Assembly (NCBI RefSeq): GCF_019049625.1
Contig: NZ_JAFMOY010000115.1
Coordinates: forward strand, 37,210-101,209
Length of the DNA: 64,000 nucleotides
From: Rahnella ecdela
Lineage (GTDB): Bacteria; Pseudomonadota; Gammaproteobacteria; Enterobacterales; Enterobacteriaceae
Direction: 5' to 3'
Part shown: piece by piece, positions 8,584 to 17,426 of the stretch
Position numbering within the stretch: position 1 is the first letter of the stretch
Layout of the letters: each line of letters starts with the position of its first letter
Position numbers and translations under genes: made by a program
Notes under the pieces: model-generated
What the model was told of the DNA's origin: nothing
Database searches by the model: none
Seen by the model: the letters and a program-made list of their open reading frames with translations, nothing else

Positions 8584-10260
8584 ATGAAAAATTCAGACAG
8601 TAAAACCAACTGGAAATGCGGTGCGGATCTGGTCGTCGCGCAGCTCGAAGCTCAGGGCGTAAAACATGTTTTCGGCATTCCCGGCGCAAAAATCGACCGC
8701 GTATTTGATTCACTGGTCGATTCCCACATTAAAACCATTCCGGTACGCCACGAAGCCAACGCCGCCTTTATGGCCGGTGCCGTCGGCCGCCTGACCGGTA
8801 AAGCGGGCGTCGCGCTGGTCACTTCCGGCCCCGGCTGCTCGAACCTCATCACCGGCGTCGCCACCGCAACATCTGAAGGCGATCCGCTGGTCGCGCTTGG
8901 CGGGGCGGTAAAACGCGCCGACCATGTCAAACAGGTCCATCAGACCATGGATACCGTGGCGATGTTCCGCCCGGTCACCAAGTATTCCGCCGAAGTCACC
9001 TCGCCTTCCGCACTGGCCGAAGTGCTGGCGAACGGTTTTCGCGCCGCCGAGTTCGGACGTCCGGGCGCAGCCTTTATCAGCCTGCCAATGGATATCATCA
9101 ACGAACCGGCAAGCGGTAAACTCCTGACCTCGCAGCCGCCGGTACTGGGCAGCGCGCTGCACGATGCGATATTGCAGGTCTCGCATTTACTGAAAGAGGC
9201 CAAAAATCCGGTGTTACTGCTGGGCCTGATGGCCAGTCAGCCGCGTAGTGCCGAAGCCATCCGCCATCTGCTGCACAAAAGTGATCTGCCGGTCACCAGC
9301 ACTTATCAGGCGGCAGGCGTTATCGATCAGGCCTCTTTCCACCGTTTCGCCGGTCGTGTCGGTTTGTTCAACAATCAGGCCGGTGACCGCCTGCTACGTA
9401 ATGCCGATCTGGTCATCACTATCGGTTTCAGTCCGGTCGAGTATGAACCGGCGCAATGGAGTAACGGCAACGCCGAACTGGTGCATATCGACGTGATGCC
9501 CGCCGAGACCGACAGCGACTATCTGCCGGATGTCGAACTGGTCGGCGACATTGCCGACACGCTGGATTTGCTGACCGAACAGATCCCGCAGCGCATCGAT
9601 CTGAGCGCCTCTGCCATCGCGATCCTCGAAGATCGCCGCCAGCAACGTGAACTGCTGGATCAGAAGGGCCGCAGCCTGAACCAGTTTGCGATCCACCCGC
9701 TGCGTCTGGTGCGCGCGATGCAGGACATCGTCAACAGCGATGTCACCCTGTGCGTCGATATGGGCAGTTTTCACATCTGGATCGCCCGATATCTTTACAG
9801 CTTCCGCGCCCGTCAGGTGCTGATTTCCAACGGCCAGCAAACCATGGGCGTCGCGCTACCGTGGGCAATCGGCGCTGCGCTGGTCGATCCCGGCCGCAAA
9901 GTGGTTTCCGTATCCGGCGATGGCGGCTTTATGCAATCAAGCATGGAACTGGAAACCGCCGTGCGTTTAGGCGTCAATCTGCTGCACATCATCTGGGTCG
10001 ACCAGGCGTACAACATGGTGGCAATTCAGGAAGAAAAAAAATACCAGCGCACCTCCGGCATCCAGTTCGGCCCGATAGATTTCAAAGCCTACGCCGACGC
10101 TTTCGGCGCCAAAGGATTTGCCGTCACCTCCGCCGAAACGCTGGAAGCCACCCTGCGCGCAGCCATGGACGTACAAGGCCCCGCCGTCGTCGCCGTACCG
10201 GTGGATTACAGTGATAACGCGTTACTGATGGGACAACTGGAGATGGGAAGGATTTTTTAG
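8584..10260 (+). CDS. budB: Catabolic acetolactate synthase
   Basis: Condenses two pyruvate molecules to 2-acetolactate using thiamine diphosphate. At 558 aa it has the length of catabolic AlsS/BudB enzymes. The conserved glutamate is in [13 protein letters not shown], the glycine-rich loop in [16 protein letters not shown], and the ThDP/Mg motif starts [13 protein letters not shown]. It lacks the FAD-anabolic context: no small regulatory subunit gene follows, and it is paired with budA. Transcription likely ends at the strong hairpin 20 bases after the stop codon. Confidence 0.95.
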   Translation: MKNSDSKTNWKCGADLVVAQLEAQGVKHVFGIPGAKIDRVFDSLVDSHIKTIPVRHEANAAFMAGAVGRLTGKAGVALVTSGPGCSNLITGVATATSEGDPLVALGGAVKRADHVKQVHQTMDTVAMFRPVTKYSAEVTSPSALAEVLANGFRAAEFGRPGAAFISLPMDIINEPASGKLLTSQPPVLGSALHDAILQVSHLLKEAKNPVLLLGLMASQPRSAEAIRHLLHKSDLPVTSTYQAAGVIDQASFHRFAGRVGLFNNQAGDRLLRNADLVITIGFSPVEYEPAQWSNGNAELVHIDVMPAETDSDYLPDVELVGDIADTLDLLTEQIPQRIDLSASAIAILEDRRQQRELLDQKGRSLNQFAIHPLRLVRAMQDIVNSDVTLCVDMGSFHIWIARYLYSFRARQVLISNGQQTMGVALPWAIGAALVDPGRKVVSVSGDGGFMQSSMELETAVRLGVNLLHIIWVDQAYNMVAIQEEKKYQRTSGIQFGPIDFKAYADAFGAKGFAVTSAETLEATLRAAMDVQGPAVVAVPVDYSDNALLMGQLEMGRIF

Positions 10261-10280
10261 GGGGGATTTGCTAAACGTTA

Positions 10281-10305
10281 AACGCCCTAGTTAGGGCGTT
10301 TTTTT
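10281..10305. terminator. Bidirectional terminator between budB and the HNH gene
   Basis: AACGCCCTA (10281-10289) pairs with TAGGGCGTT (10292-10300), followed by Ts on the + strand and preceded by As, so it can serve both strands. The stop codon of the opposing HNH gene lies inside the right arm. Confidence 0.85.
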
Positions 10306-11124
10306 ACTCGCAGCGATCATATCTTTCAACTCATCAATCGAGAGAGTACGGTCTTTTTTGCGATGAATAACCCCGTGGCAGTTAGCGCAAACGGGAACGA
10401 GATCAATATTAGGGTCGACATTTTTCGCTCCCCCAAATTCAGACACCGGAACAACGTGATGAATATGAATGAAGTCTTTCGCATATTCTCCGTAGAAGTC
10501 ACCAAAGTTAAAACCACAGGCATAGCAAGTTGTGCCATGAATGATTTTAGCGAGCTTCTTAAGCTTCTGATCTCTTTCATAAGTGGTGACATATTTAGAA
10601 GACTTCTTCCCTTCCACATATGAAACCAGAGATTCTTCGTCAGCTTCATTTTCCGTATGCACAACTTCATTTTTTATATCACTGATGACGTGACGTGGTT
10701 CAGTTAGCGCAGCGGCTACAGCAATGTCAGCAAAGACTTCTGATGAAATGGGACGGACGCTAGAACGCCAGTAATTGGATTTCTTACTTTCAGGGATTTT
10801 TTCATAATAATCATCACCATTTCTAGCAAGAACCGCTTGATCAAATCGTTGAAAGTCAGTCAGGATTGCATTGAGATTACCTGCATCATCAGGCTCTATC
10901 CTGCTTATCCTACCAACACCGAAGTAATGCGGAGCGTCGGATAAACGTTGGGAGGAATACTGCTTATTCTCAGACTTTAATTTCCCTTTGTAATAAACAA
11001 ATCGCATCCCAGGACTTACTGACTTTTGATATTGTTTTGGAAAATGATATAGCTTGCCAGTTTCATCGTCCCACGGGGAAACATCATTCTCCGTTAGCAC
11101 AACGCACATTTCCTTGTCTGTCAT
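10291..11124 (-). CDS. HNH endonuclease with an N-terminal recognition-like domain
   Basis: A 277-aa protein with a C-terminal HNH nuclease: CYACGFNFGDFYGEYAKD, then IHIHHVVPVSEFGG and DLVPVCANCHGVIHRKK, giving the histidine pair, asparagine and zinc-cysteine knuckles (residues about 200-265). The N-terminal half (about 1-130) has LYHFPKQY and GMRFVYYKG, which reminds me of the EVE-like/DUF3427-type beta domains found on modification-dependent nucleases; that comparison is inference. It stands alone, with base composition more AT-rich than budB, and is likely a recently acquired single-gene restriction factor. Its substrate cannot be told from sequence. Confidence 0.8.
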   Translation of the reverse strand: MTDKEMCVVLTENDVSPWDDETGKLYHFPKQYQKSVSPGMRFVYYKGKLKSENKQYSSQRLSDAPHYFGVGRISRIEPDDAGNLNAILTDFQRFDQAVLARNGDDYYEKIPESKKSNYWRSSVRPISSEVFADIAVAAALTEPRHVISDIKNEVVHTENEADEESLVSYVEGKKSSKYVTTYERDQKLKKLAKIIHGTTCYACGFNFGDFYGEYAKDFIHIHHVVPVSEFGGAKNVDPNIDLVPVCANCHGVIHRKKDRTLSIDELKDMIAASKKTP

Positions 11125-11591
11125 CTACTGATACCTGTTAAGTGAATCAATAGGTTGGAAGTATAATGTGTTCTTGATCGCTTACAACTCATACATTTAA
11201 TTTCTGAATAGTTTGACCATTCTTTTCGGCAAGAGGGTTAATAAATAATGCATTTACACGTTCAATTTCATTACTTTTCCAAGACATCTCGCAAAACGTA
11301 AAACTGCCTAAAAATTCTTCTTACTGTACAAATTCCCGCGTATTACACTCTCTTCGCTGCGGAAAAACCGCAGTCAGAATTAGCGTTCTGTCCCAGTTTG
11401 GTGCCATCAACTCTATGAAAATAGAGTAAATATGGTACGGTCTGCACTCACCCAAATTATTGTGGCTCAGACAGTGGCTTCTCACGAAGCACCGGCTCCA
11501 GAAAACCGGTAACGCTAACGCTGTTTGAGCTACCACCACGAGATTAGCGTCTCCAGTGGTAGCAAACCCACTATTTTCTGGAGTACTTAAC
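11125..11591. promoter_or_regulatory. Intergenic region with a hairpin-rich leader (11357-11567)
   Basis: No gene is seen. The left part holds the HNH promoter. From 11357 six inverted repeats follow in series: CTGCGG/CCGCAG (11357-11373), CAGAA/TTCTG (11375-11390), CTCTAT/ATAGAG (11411-11426), GCTTC/GAAGC (11477-11490), ACCGG/CCGGT (11491-11510) and a long stem GCTACCAC/GTGGTAGC (11529-11563) extended by GTTTG and AAAC. The second and last hairpins both present TTAGCG in the loop. This looks like a structured 5' leader or small RNA before the short gene at 11592. Confidence 0.5.
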
Positions 11592-11813
11592 ATGCCTAAC
11601 CTTTACGACAATACCCCGCTGGAACTGGAAGAGATCGTCGATCATTGTCGTGCGTTGTCTTATGCCATTGTGTCGCTGGATAATCCGCAGGCGAAAGACC
11701 TGCTCGGTTATATTCTCTGTGAAAGGCTGGAAGTGCTTTACCAGACGCTGGAAATGCCGTTCAGCGATGATGATGTGGTGGTTATTGAAATGGTGGAAAC
11801 GCTGGCGCATTAA
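11592..11813 (+). CDS. Small protein of unknown function
   Basis: A 73-aa acidic, mostly helical protein, MPNLYDNTPLELEEIVDHCR onward. I use the ATG at 11592, which follows CTGGAG with suitable spacing, not the upstream in-frame ATG at 11556, which lies inside the leader hairpin. There is no signal peptide or recognised domain. Short proteins of this kind occur in enterobacterial prophage remnants and islands, but I do not recognise the family. It is followed directly by a strong bidirectional terminator, so it is a single-gene unit with a long structured leader. Confidence 0.65.
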   Translation: MPNLYDNTPLELEEIVDHCRALSYAIVSLDNPQAKDLLGYILCERLEVLYQTLEMPFSDDDVVVIEMVETLAH

Positions 11814-11832
11814 GCGGATTTACCGCCGTAAA

Positions 11833-11858
11833 AAAGCCAGCGCAAAGGCGCTGGCTTT
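11833..11858. terminator. Bidirectional terminator
   Basis: AAAGCCAGCG (11833-11842) and CGCTGGCTTT (11849-11858) form a perfect 10-bp stem with a 6-base loop, between the convergent small gene and the porin gene. Confidence 0.85.
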
Positions 11859-11879
11859 GGGATCCACAAGGCATGTGAA

Positions 11880-13016
11880 TTAGAAATCGTAGAAGACGGT
11901 GACCCAGGTCTGGTCCGGTTCGTTGTCGGTAGAATGCGCCAGTGTGCGTTCCACATAAACAGACAAGCCGTAACCGATGGTAGTACCAGCGCCCAGATAA
12001 ACGTGGTTCGCGTGATATTCTTCGCCGCCTTTCAATTGCAGGGAATCCGCTGCTACGTAAGGCTGAATAGATTTCAGGAACGGCTTATCGATATTAAAGG
12101 TATAACCGACGAAGCCTTCCACACCATAGCCGCTGCCTGCGAAGTAATGATCGACAGGATTTTCACGGGTGCTCGGTACAAAATCTTTGTAATAACTGCC
12201 GGTACCGACGATGTACCAGTTATTCGGCTGCCAGGTTAACGCCGTGCCAGACAACTGCTGATGATAATCTTTTTCGTTATATTGATTATCTTTCACCGTG
12301 GCGTCCGTCAGGCTGTACGCCGCACTCCAGACTAAATCTTTGGTGAGTTTATAATCGAAACCTAAACCGCCACCATTATTACGGCGATAGTGTTGATCCT
12401 CGCCAGCCTGAATTTCATCTTCCGGCAACAGGTAGTTGGCGTATAACGTCACAGGACCAAAGTCATTGGTATATTTGATGCTGTTTTTGGGCTTATTTGC
12501 GCCATCGTAATTGCCATTAATACCGATACCTGTACCGCCAGCATGACCATCGTTATCCCATACATCGCTTTTAATCCCGACGACAGAATAATAAATACCG
12601 TACTGGTGGCCGTAAGTTAATGTCCCGTAGCGGTCATCTTTAAAGCCTGCATATAACTGACGCTGAGTATCGCGGCGGGAACCCTCTTCGTAGTGGCCAT
12701 CCATCCCCAGCAGGTGTGCCATATCTACACCCAGCTCGTAGTAGGCAATGACGGAGGTGTCTTGCGTCAGTTTATAATCACCACGGAAGCGGAAACGAGT
12801 GCCGCCATCGTGACCATTTTTATAATAACCTGGCTCGGGGCCATTATTAAAAATCCACTCCGGGCGGATACTCCCCCCAACCTGCAAACTTAATGGTGCC
12901 AGCAAAGCATTACTCTGAGGATTTTTATCTAAAACAGTAATCTCGGCTTGCGCGCTGGCCGATAACGCCGACAGCACGACGCCGCCAATGAATATTGACG
13001 TTTTTAAATTTCTCAT
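11880..13016 (-). CDS. Outer-membrane porin, OmpC/OmpF-like superfamily
   Basis: 378 aa. An N-terminal signal peptide (MRNLKTSIFIGGVVLSALSA, cleaved near SAQA-E) leads into a beta-barrel with alternating hydrophobic residues, many aromatic girdle residues and a C-terminal FYDF ending typical of outer-membrane proteins recognised by the Bam complex. GTLTYGHQYGIYYSVVG resembles the strand before the constriction loop of general trimeric porins. Likely a passive channel for small solutes; the substrate, if specific, is unknown. It is not one of the standard OmpC/OmpF/PhoE genes. It stands alone, with a long AT-rich upstream region. Confidence 0.8.
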   Translation of the reverse strand: MRNLKTSIFIGGVVLSALSASAQAEITVLDKNPQSNALLAPLSLQVGGSIRPEWIFNNGPEPGYYKNGHDGGTRFRFRGDYKLTQDTSVIAYYELGVDMAHLLGMDGHYEEGSRRDTQRQLYAGFKDDRYGTLTYGHQYGIYYSVVGIKSDVWDNDGHAGGTGIGINGNYDGANKPKNSIKYTNDFGPVTLYANYLLPEDEIQAGEDQHYRRNNGGGLGFDYKLTKDLVWSAAYSLTDATVKDNQYNEKDYHQQLSGTALTWQPNNWYIVGTGSYYKDFVPSTRENPVDHYFAGSGYGVEGFVGYTFNIDKPFLKSIQPYVAADSLQLKGGEEYHANHVYLGAGTTIGYGLSVYVERTLAHSTDNEPDQTWVTVFYDF

Positions 13017-13540
13017 TATTACCCTGTCTTTATTATTTATGTGATGTGTGTGCGGTCTTGCGCCGCGTATAAATAATTAACATAGGTCTGACGAGGGACA
13101 AAGTGAAAATTCAGAAAGTTCCTTATAAGGAAATTATATATATGGGTCAATTTGCAGGCAACAATATTTTTATATGTAACCAGTGGAAATATTTTGTATC
13201 TTATCGATTAAATACAAAACAACATGACAAAATTATAAGCAATGGTAAACTCCCCAGAGATCAGAATTGAAATGTTTTATAACAATTGCATCGTAAAATA
13301 GCATCAATAAGTAAACCACACCAGCGTGACTATTACATTACGTGACAGACACGGAATATTATTATAAATAATTTGAGTTAATTAAAAATAGTCAGAATAA
13401 TATATGGCAAATACTGCTATTAATTAGCCAATTTATTTCATTATCTCCCACATTCTATTCTGACGGACAATACCTCCGATCCCCATACAGAGATTTGCGA
13501 GCTGCCTTCCAGTTCTGACAACAAACCACTGTAAATAAAC
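13017..13540. promoter_or_regulatory. AT-rich upstream region of the porin gene
   Basis: 524 bases without a convincing gene. The right part, up to the insertion sequence boundary at 13541, is probably the former upstream region of the small gene at 15337, split from it by the insertion. I see no clear operator. Confidence 0.4.
13533..13540. repeat. Left target-site duplication of the ISL3 element
   Basis: AAATAAAC directly before the left inverted repeat. The same 8 bases follow the right inverted repeat at 15225-15232. Confidence 0.9.
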
Positions 13541-13607
13541 GGGTCTTCCCCTGTTGTGGTGGCTGTTGTAGGATTTTGGTTGTTCACCGAACAATGGGAG
13601 ATCCCAC

Positions 13608-13958
13608 TTGAATAATGCTGCTGTTGTTATCAGAAATTACACTTCTGCTTTTCCTGACCCCATTTCGTTAACGAAGAATGATATTGCCGTTATCAGCCAT
13701 TGTGATCTTGAATATCCGGGATGGATATGGATAACACTCCCCTCAGGGAAAGCAGGATGGGCTCCCCAACAAATATTTTCTCCACTCAGCTCTAATGAAG
13801 TCACCTGTCTTGAAGATTACACGGCCCATGAATTATCAGTCAGCTTCAACGAGGAAATTACTGTTATCAAGTCTCTTAATGGCTGGTACTGGGCGCTCAA
13901 ACACTCAGGAGAGTCTGGTTGGGTGCCAGAAGAATGTGTAAATCTTCTGAGTATCTAA
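13608..13958 (+). CDS. Tandem bacterial SH3-domain protein, passenger of the insertion sequence
   Basis: 116 aa from a TTG start with GGGAG 7 bases upstream. It has two SH3-like repeats: residues about 3-55 with WIWITLPSGKAGWAPQQIF, and about 60-115 with WYWALKHSGESGWVPEECV, the repeated W...G.GWVP pattern of variant SH3 folds. There is no signal peptide or catalytic domain. The gene lies wholly between the inverted repeats of the ISL3 element and ends 19 bases before the transposase, so it moves with it and is probably cotranscribed. Possible roles are binding the transposase or a host protein; nothing in the sequence decides. Confidence 0.8.
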   Translation: MNNAAVVIRNYTSAFPDPISLTKNDIAVISHCDLEYPGWIWITLPSGKAGWAPQQIFSPLSSNEVTCLEDYTAHELSVSFNEEITVIKSLNGWYWALKHSGESGWVPEECVNLLSI

Positions 13959-13976
13959 TCAACCTGGAGCAGTTTC

Positions 13977-15197
13977 ATGGATGAAAAATCCCTCTATGCC
14001 CATATCCTTAACCTGTCCGCACCGTGGCAAGTTCAATCGCTTTCTCTTGATGAAAAATCTGGTTCAGTGACGGTCATTGTCGGCATTGTTGAGCACACAC
14101 AACTGACCTGTCCAACCTGCGGTAAATCCTGCCCCATACATGATCACCGGCGTCGTAAATGGCGTCACCTCGATACCTGTCAGTTCACCACGCTGGTTGA
14201 GGCTGATGTCCCCCGCGTCGACTGTCCCGAGCACGGTTGCCAGACATTGCCGGTTCCCTGGGCAGGGCCAGGCAGCCGCTACACTTTGCTGTTCGAAGCC
14301 TTTGTTCTGTCATGGCTGAAAGTCAGCACCGTGGATGCTGTCAGAAAACAGCTTAAACTCAGTTGGAATGCTGTGGACGGCATCATGATGCGCGCAGTCA
14401 AACGAGGCTTAGCCCGGATAAAACAGCCTTTATCGGCCCGTCACCTCTGCGTGGATGAAGTCGGCTTTAAAAAGGGACACCAGTATGTCACCGTTATCTC
14501 TGACAGGCAGGGACGTGCTTTGCAACTGACCGATGATCGCGGTGTAGAGAGTCTTGCGAGTTATCTGCGTAGTCTGAGAGATCATCAGCTTGATGATATA
14601 AAAACGCTGTCGATGGACATGAACATGGCCTATATCAGTGCAGCCCGCATCCATCTCCCCAACGCTGTAGATAAAATCGCCTTCGATCACTTCCATGTGG
14701 CAAAAATGTTGTGCGCCGTCGTTGATAAAACCCGCCAGGCAGAGATGAAACACATCCCATCGTCTGACAGGAAAGGCGCCCACCGGTCACGCTACCTATG
14801 GTTTTACAGCAAACAAAACCGTCTCGGCCACCGCGCTGATAGGTTAGAAGCAGCCCGCCTGGTGTTGCCCCAAACGAGCCAGTGCTGGGTAATGAAAGAG
14901 CTTGCCCGCGATCTGTGGCACCGCCGCTATGACGATCATAGTCGTAAGCTGTGGCAGGAATGGATGGCGATGGCCAAAGACACAGGTATACCGCTCATGG
15001 CCAGCGTTGCCCGCATGGTGGCAAAGCGCCTTTACGGCATCCTGAATGCAATGAAAAACCGGGTATCGAACGGCAATGCGGAGTCTCTGAACAGTAAAAT
15101 ACGGTTGCTGAGGATCAAGTCACGGGGCTTCAGGAATAAAGAACGGTTCAAGCTGGGCGTAATGTTCCACTACGGGAAGCTGAACATGGCGTTCTGA
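13977..15197 (+). CDS. ISL3-family transposase
   Basis: 406 aa. An N-terminal zinc-binding region (LTCPTCGKSCPIHDHRRRKW, with a further Cys pair in VDCPEHGC) and helix-turn-helix precede the DDE catalytic core: HLCVDEVGFKKGHQYVTV (first Asp), LSMDMNMAYISA and KIAFDHFHVAK (second Asp region), and GNAESLNSKIRLLR near the C-terminus (Glu). The frame is full length and uninterrupted, so it is probably active. The right inverted repeat begins 3 bases after the stop codon. Confidence 0.95.
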   Translation: MDEKSLYAHILNLSAPWQVQSLSLDEKSGSVTVIVGIVEHTQLTCPTCGKSCPIHDHRRRKWRHLDTCQFTTLVEADVPRVDCPEHGCQTLPVPWAGPGSRYTLLFEAFVLSWLKVSTVDAVRKQLKLSWNAVDGIMMRAVKRGLARIKQPLSARHLCVDEVGFKKGHQYVTVISDRQGRALQLTDDRGVESLASYLRSLRDHQLDDIKTLSMDMNMAYISAARIHLPNAVDKIAFDHFHVAKMLCAVVDKTRQAEMKHIPSSDRKGAHRSRYLWFYSKQNRLGHRADRLEAARLVLPQTSQCWVMKELARDLWHRRYDDHSRKLWQEWMAMAKDTGIPLMASVARMVAKRLYGILNAMKNRVSNGNAESLNSKIRLLRIKSRGFRNKERFKLGVMFHYGKLNMAF

Positions 15198-15224
15198 GTC
15201 TCCCACCATGATCGGGGAAGACCC

Positions 15225-15232
15225 AAATAAAC
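15225..15232. repeat. Right target-site duplication of the ISL3 element
   Basis: AAATAAAC, identical to 13533-13540, directly after the right inverted repeat. Confidence 0.9.
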
Positions 15233-15336
15233 ACAGGTTATTTCATTACTGCAAAAACAGGCATAGAGTTCTCTGGCAGCGGCAATCACCCCGCCAGTAA
15301 AGGGGGCCTCGACTCACTGACAATGGAATGATCTTC

Positions 15337-15672
15337 ATGACTAACACTGAAAACAGCACGGCATTCACAGCAAATTCGATAACCGTTTTTCGTTCACTGA
15401 TTGAGGGATTGGATCTCAGCCACTTCGGGGAATCACAGCTTTATGACCTCAGCGCGCTGGCATCGGAGTCCGCCAGCGGACTATGCCAGGGGCTTTTGTG
15501 TTTGAGTGAAGGACTGGAGAACTGCGAGATATTACCCCCGGAAGGGATCGCACAAGTCAGCGGCTATCTGAAAGCGTCAGCGCATCTGATCCCTGTACTC
15601 TTTGAATTATGCGAACAGGCCAACAGCGGCCTGATGCGCATGAAAAAAATTACGGCATATCCGATGAACTGA
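15337..15672 (+). CDS. Small helical protein of unknown function
   Basis: 111 aa from the ATG at 15337 (MTNTENSTAFTANSITVFRS), with an alternative ATG three codons upstream. The protein is helical, with LYDLSALASESASGLCQGLL and a run of small residues, no signal peptide and no motif I recognise. It is about 110 bases downstream of the insertion sequence, which separates it from its ancestral upstream region. Its 3' end overlaps the convergent esterase remnant by 23 bases. In size and style it resembles the short gene at 11592, but I cannot show homology. Confidence 0.55.
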   Translation: MTNTENSTAFTANSITVFRSLIEGLDLSHFGESQLYDLSALASESASGLCQGLLCLSEGLENCEILPPEGIAQVSGYLKASAHLIPVLFELCEQANSGLMRMKKITAYPMN

Positions 15673-16207
15673 GTATTGTTGCAATATCCCGCATGACCAC
15701 GCGCGCTATCTTGCAGATCCCACCGAGCTGGAAAAATCCGTGGATGACACCCTTATAGCGCTGCGCAGTACACTCAATACTCTGTTCTGTCAGCCGGGAG
15801 AACACCGCCTCGCCTTCGTCACATAACGGATCGTATTCCGCCGTGATGATATGAACCGGCGGTAATCCGGCAAAGTCATCGCGCCACAGAGGGCTGGCTT
15901 CAGGGTGCATGAAGTCAGTTTTCGGAAAATAAGCTTCAAAACCGCTGAGTAAAGTGTCGCTGTTCAGCACGTAATCCTCACCATTGCGCTTATGGCTGTC
16001 AGATGCAGCGGTCGCGTCAATCATCGGATATATCAGAACAAGTTGTTGCGGCAACCACTGCCCGGCATTTCTTAAACGCAGAGCGGTGATAAGGGCCAGA
16101 TGTTCGCCTGCGCTGTCACCCATGAGCATTATCTGATTGCGGGACGAAGGTCGGCCAGCAGCGATGAAGTCGCTAACAAGCTCAGCAATTGCGGGTACCA
16201 GTGCCAT
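15650..16207 (-). pseudogene. Alpha/beta-hydrolase (HSL-type esterase), N-terminally truncated
   Basis: 185 aa covering the C-terminal two thirds of a hormone-sensitive-lipase-type esterase. The nucleophile elbow is GDSAGEHLA (normally GDSAGG), the acid is in ITAEYDPLCDEGE and the histidine in VIHGFFQLGG, so the triad residues are present. The N-terminal domain with the HGGG oxyanion-hole motif is missing: upstream of the first Met at 16207 the sequence leads straight into noncoding DNA and the island boundary. Full-length relatives are around 300 aa. Most likely a remnant cut by an insertion or deletion event near the attachment site. Confidence 0.75.
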
Positions 16208-16307
16208 GATGATTTCTCCCTGAGGGTGGTAGTTAATGCATCAGTTTAATTGGCGCGAAAGGGGTGAAAAGGGCAAAGGAAGGCAAGATTGGCTGAATTT
16301 TATCCAT

Positions 16308-16330
16308 AAAAAAAGCCACCCGTGGGTGAC
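16308..16330 (-). terminator. Terminator behind the tRNA-Leu fragment at the island's left end
   Basis: GCCACCC (16315-16321) pairs with GGGTGAC (16324-16330, one G-U wobble in the minus-strand RNA) and is followed on the minus strand by seven Ts. It probably ended the tRNA-Leu transcript before the island inserted. Confidence 0.6.
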
Positions 16331-16338
16331 TTAATTTT

Positions 16339-16362
16339 CATACTAATGGTGCGAAGGCCGGA
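16339..16362. repeat. Left attachment site: 3' end fragment of tRNA-Leu
   Basis: CATACTAATGGTGC followed by GAAGGCCGGA. The same two blocks occur at 48700-48724, where they flank and include the 3' end of the intact tRNA-Leu, with one extra C between them there. The next bases here are CTCG, where the intact copy has ATCG. Confidence 0.8.
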
Positions 16363-16796
16363 CTCGCACATGACAGGCAACTTACTGATATCAATGTTAT
16401 TTATTTTTATCACTTAGAACTTGTACCCGCACTTGTACCCACAAACAGAAATCCGTACAAAAATCAGACACCGCGAGTAGGTACAAAATAACATAAGTAC
16501 AACACCAATATAGTGGTCAAGACAAGAACAAAGCAGGTAAGAACGTTTTCTTCAGAGGCACCAAAGGCTTGGTCTCGATATCGACCTGCTAATAATTTTC
16601 TAGGGGCGCACAGATATGATTATCAAATGTCAAAAGAGTCACAGGAATCGTAAAGTAATCTGTCTTATCGAATGCCTCTTAACTAATCCGCCTGTATGAA
16701 AACCATATATGTCTCAAAGCATGAAGCGGACATTGGCACTTCAAAAACAATATTGGTTCGTTATGTCATACACCAAAACATATGGTTATTCGATTC

Positions 16797-17426
16797 TTAC
16801 CTCGCGCTTGCTCCATATGATTTCCATCTCGCATTTTCAGTCAACGTTGATCTCACAATAGGGATGCTCTTACATCCATCTATCATTTTTAGAAGTTTCA
16901 CAACATCCTCCCTCAAGCTAGGATGCATCCACGGGCTAAGGGTTATTCTTGTAATTGAAGCAATATCAATAGGAACATCTAGGAAACCTACTTTATCGGA
17001 CTCTGACTCCCATAATGCTCTGAACTCTTTCTCATGCTTATAAGGTATTCGTTTAACAAATGGTAATTGAGCGATTGTTGGGCGATTTTCACGTAGTTCT
17101 TTCAATGCGAGGTAGTTTACCTCTTTAAATTTAACTCCTTTGGCCCTAGCGAAAGCTGTTTCTAGTTGTTCAGGATTGAAGTTAATACATGCTCCAGATG
17201 CTCCAGATGAAAACACCCGCCAATGATGGTATGTCTCTGATTCCTTTGTGAAGCATAAGGCAAGCACTGACTGTAATTCCTTCTTCTCCTTATAAGTCGC
17301 AAGAAAGTAAGAGTCATTCTTATCGTCCCAAAAAGAAGGATCGAGAAGAGTCAGAGTTCTGTTTGTCAAAATATGTATTAGTGCCGGAAGATCCGTATAA
17401 CGTCTATAGCTTACCTTAGTCATCAT
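16797..17426 (-). CDS. DUF2971 family protein
   Basis: 209 aa, cytoplasmic. YRRYTDLPALIHILTNRTLTL, PSFWDDKNDSYFL and LCFTKESETYHHWRVFSSGASGAC form the conserved block typical of DUF2971 proteins, followed by a basic C-terminal region. The family has no settled biochemical role that I know of, but it is often found in phage-defence neighbourhoods. It is the outermost gene on the island's left side, beside a TIR-domain gene on the same strand with about 300 bases between them, so they may be separate units. The family call is fairly safe; the function is unknown. Confidence 0.75.
   Translation of the reverse strand: MMTKVSYRRYTDLPALIHILTNRTLTLLDPSFWDDKNDSYFLATYKEKKELQSVLALCFTKESETYHHWRVFSSGASGACINFNPEQLETAFARAKGVKFKEVNYLALKELRENRPTIAQLPFVKRIPYKHEKEFRALWESESDKVGFLDVPIDIASITRITLSPWMHPSLREDVVKLLKMIDGCKSIPIVRSTLTENARWKSYGASAR

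Larger units (their letters stand above)
13541..15224 (+). mobile_element. Complete ISL3-family insertion sequence with an SH3-protein passenger gene
   Basis: A 1684-bp element. Terminal inverted repeats begin GGGTCTTCCCC on both sides (left 13541-13564, right 15201-15224); outside the identical first 11 bases they share TGGTGG. Eight-base direct repeats AAATAAAC flank it exactly, as ISL3-family elements generate. Inside lie a short SH3-domain gene and the transposase, both rightward. Intact ends, intact duplication and an open transposase frame point to recent transposition. Confidence 0.93.
16208..16796. other. Noncoding island boundary
   Basis: 589 bases with no supported gene. They hold a terminator-like hairpin (16308-16330), the short tRNA-Leu copy (16339-16362) and then AT-rich island DNA with scattered GTAC-containing repeats (around 16430-16505), whose role is unknown. 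Confidence 0.5.

Noticed and set aside
8584..10260. Biosynthetic acetolactate synthase (IlvB/IlvG)
   Set aside because: Pairing with budA and the divergent LysR gene, and absence of a regulatory subunit gene, fit the catabolic enzyme.
16696..17043. Rightward 115-codon open frame
   Set aside because: It lies opposite the DUF2971 gene, whose family motifs are clear, and has no ribosome site or recognisable domain.
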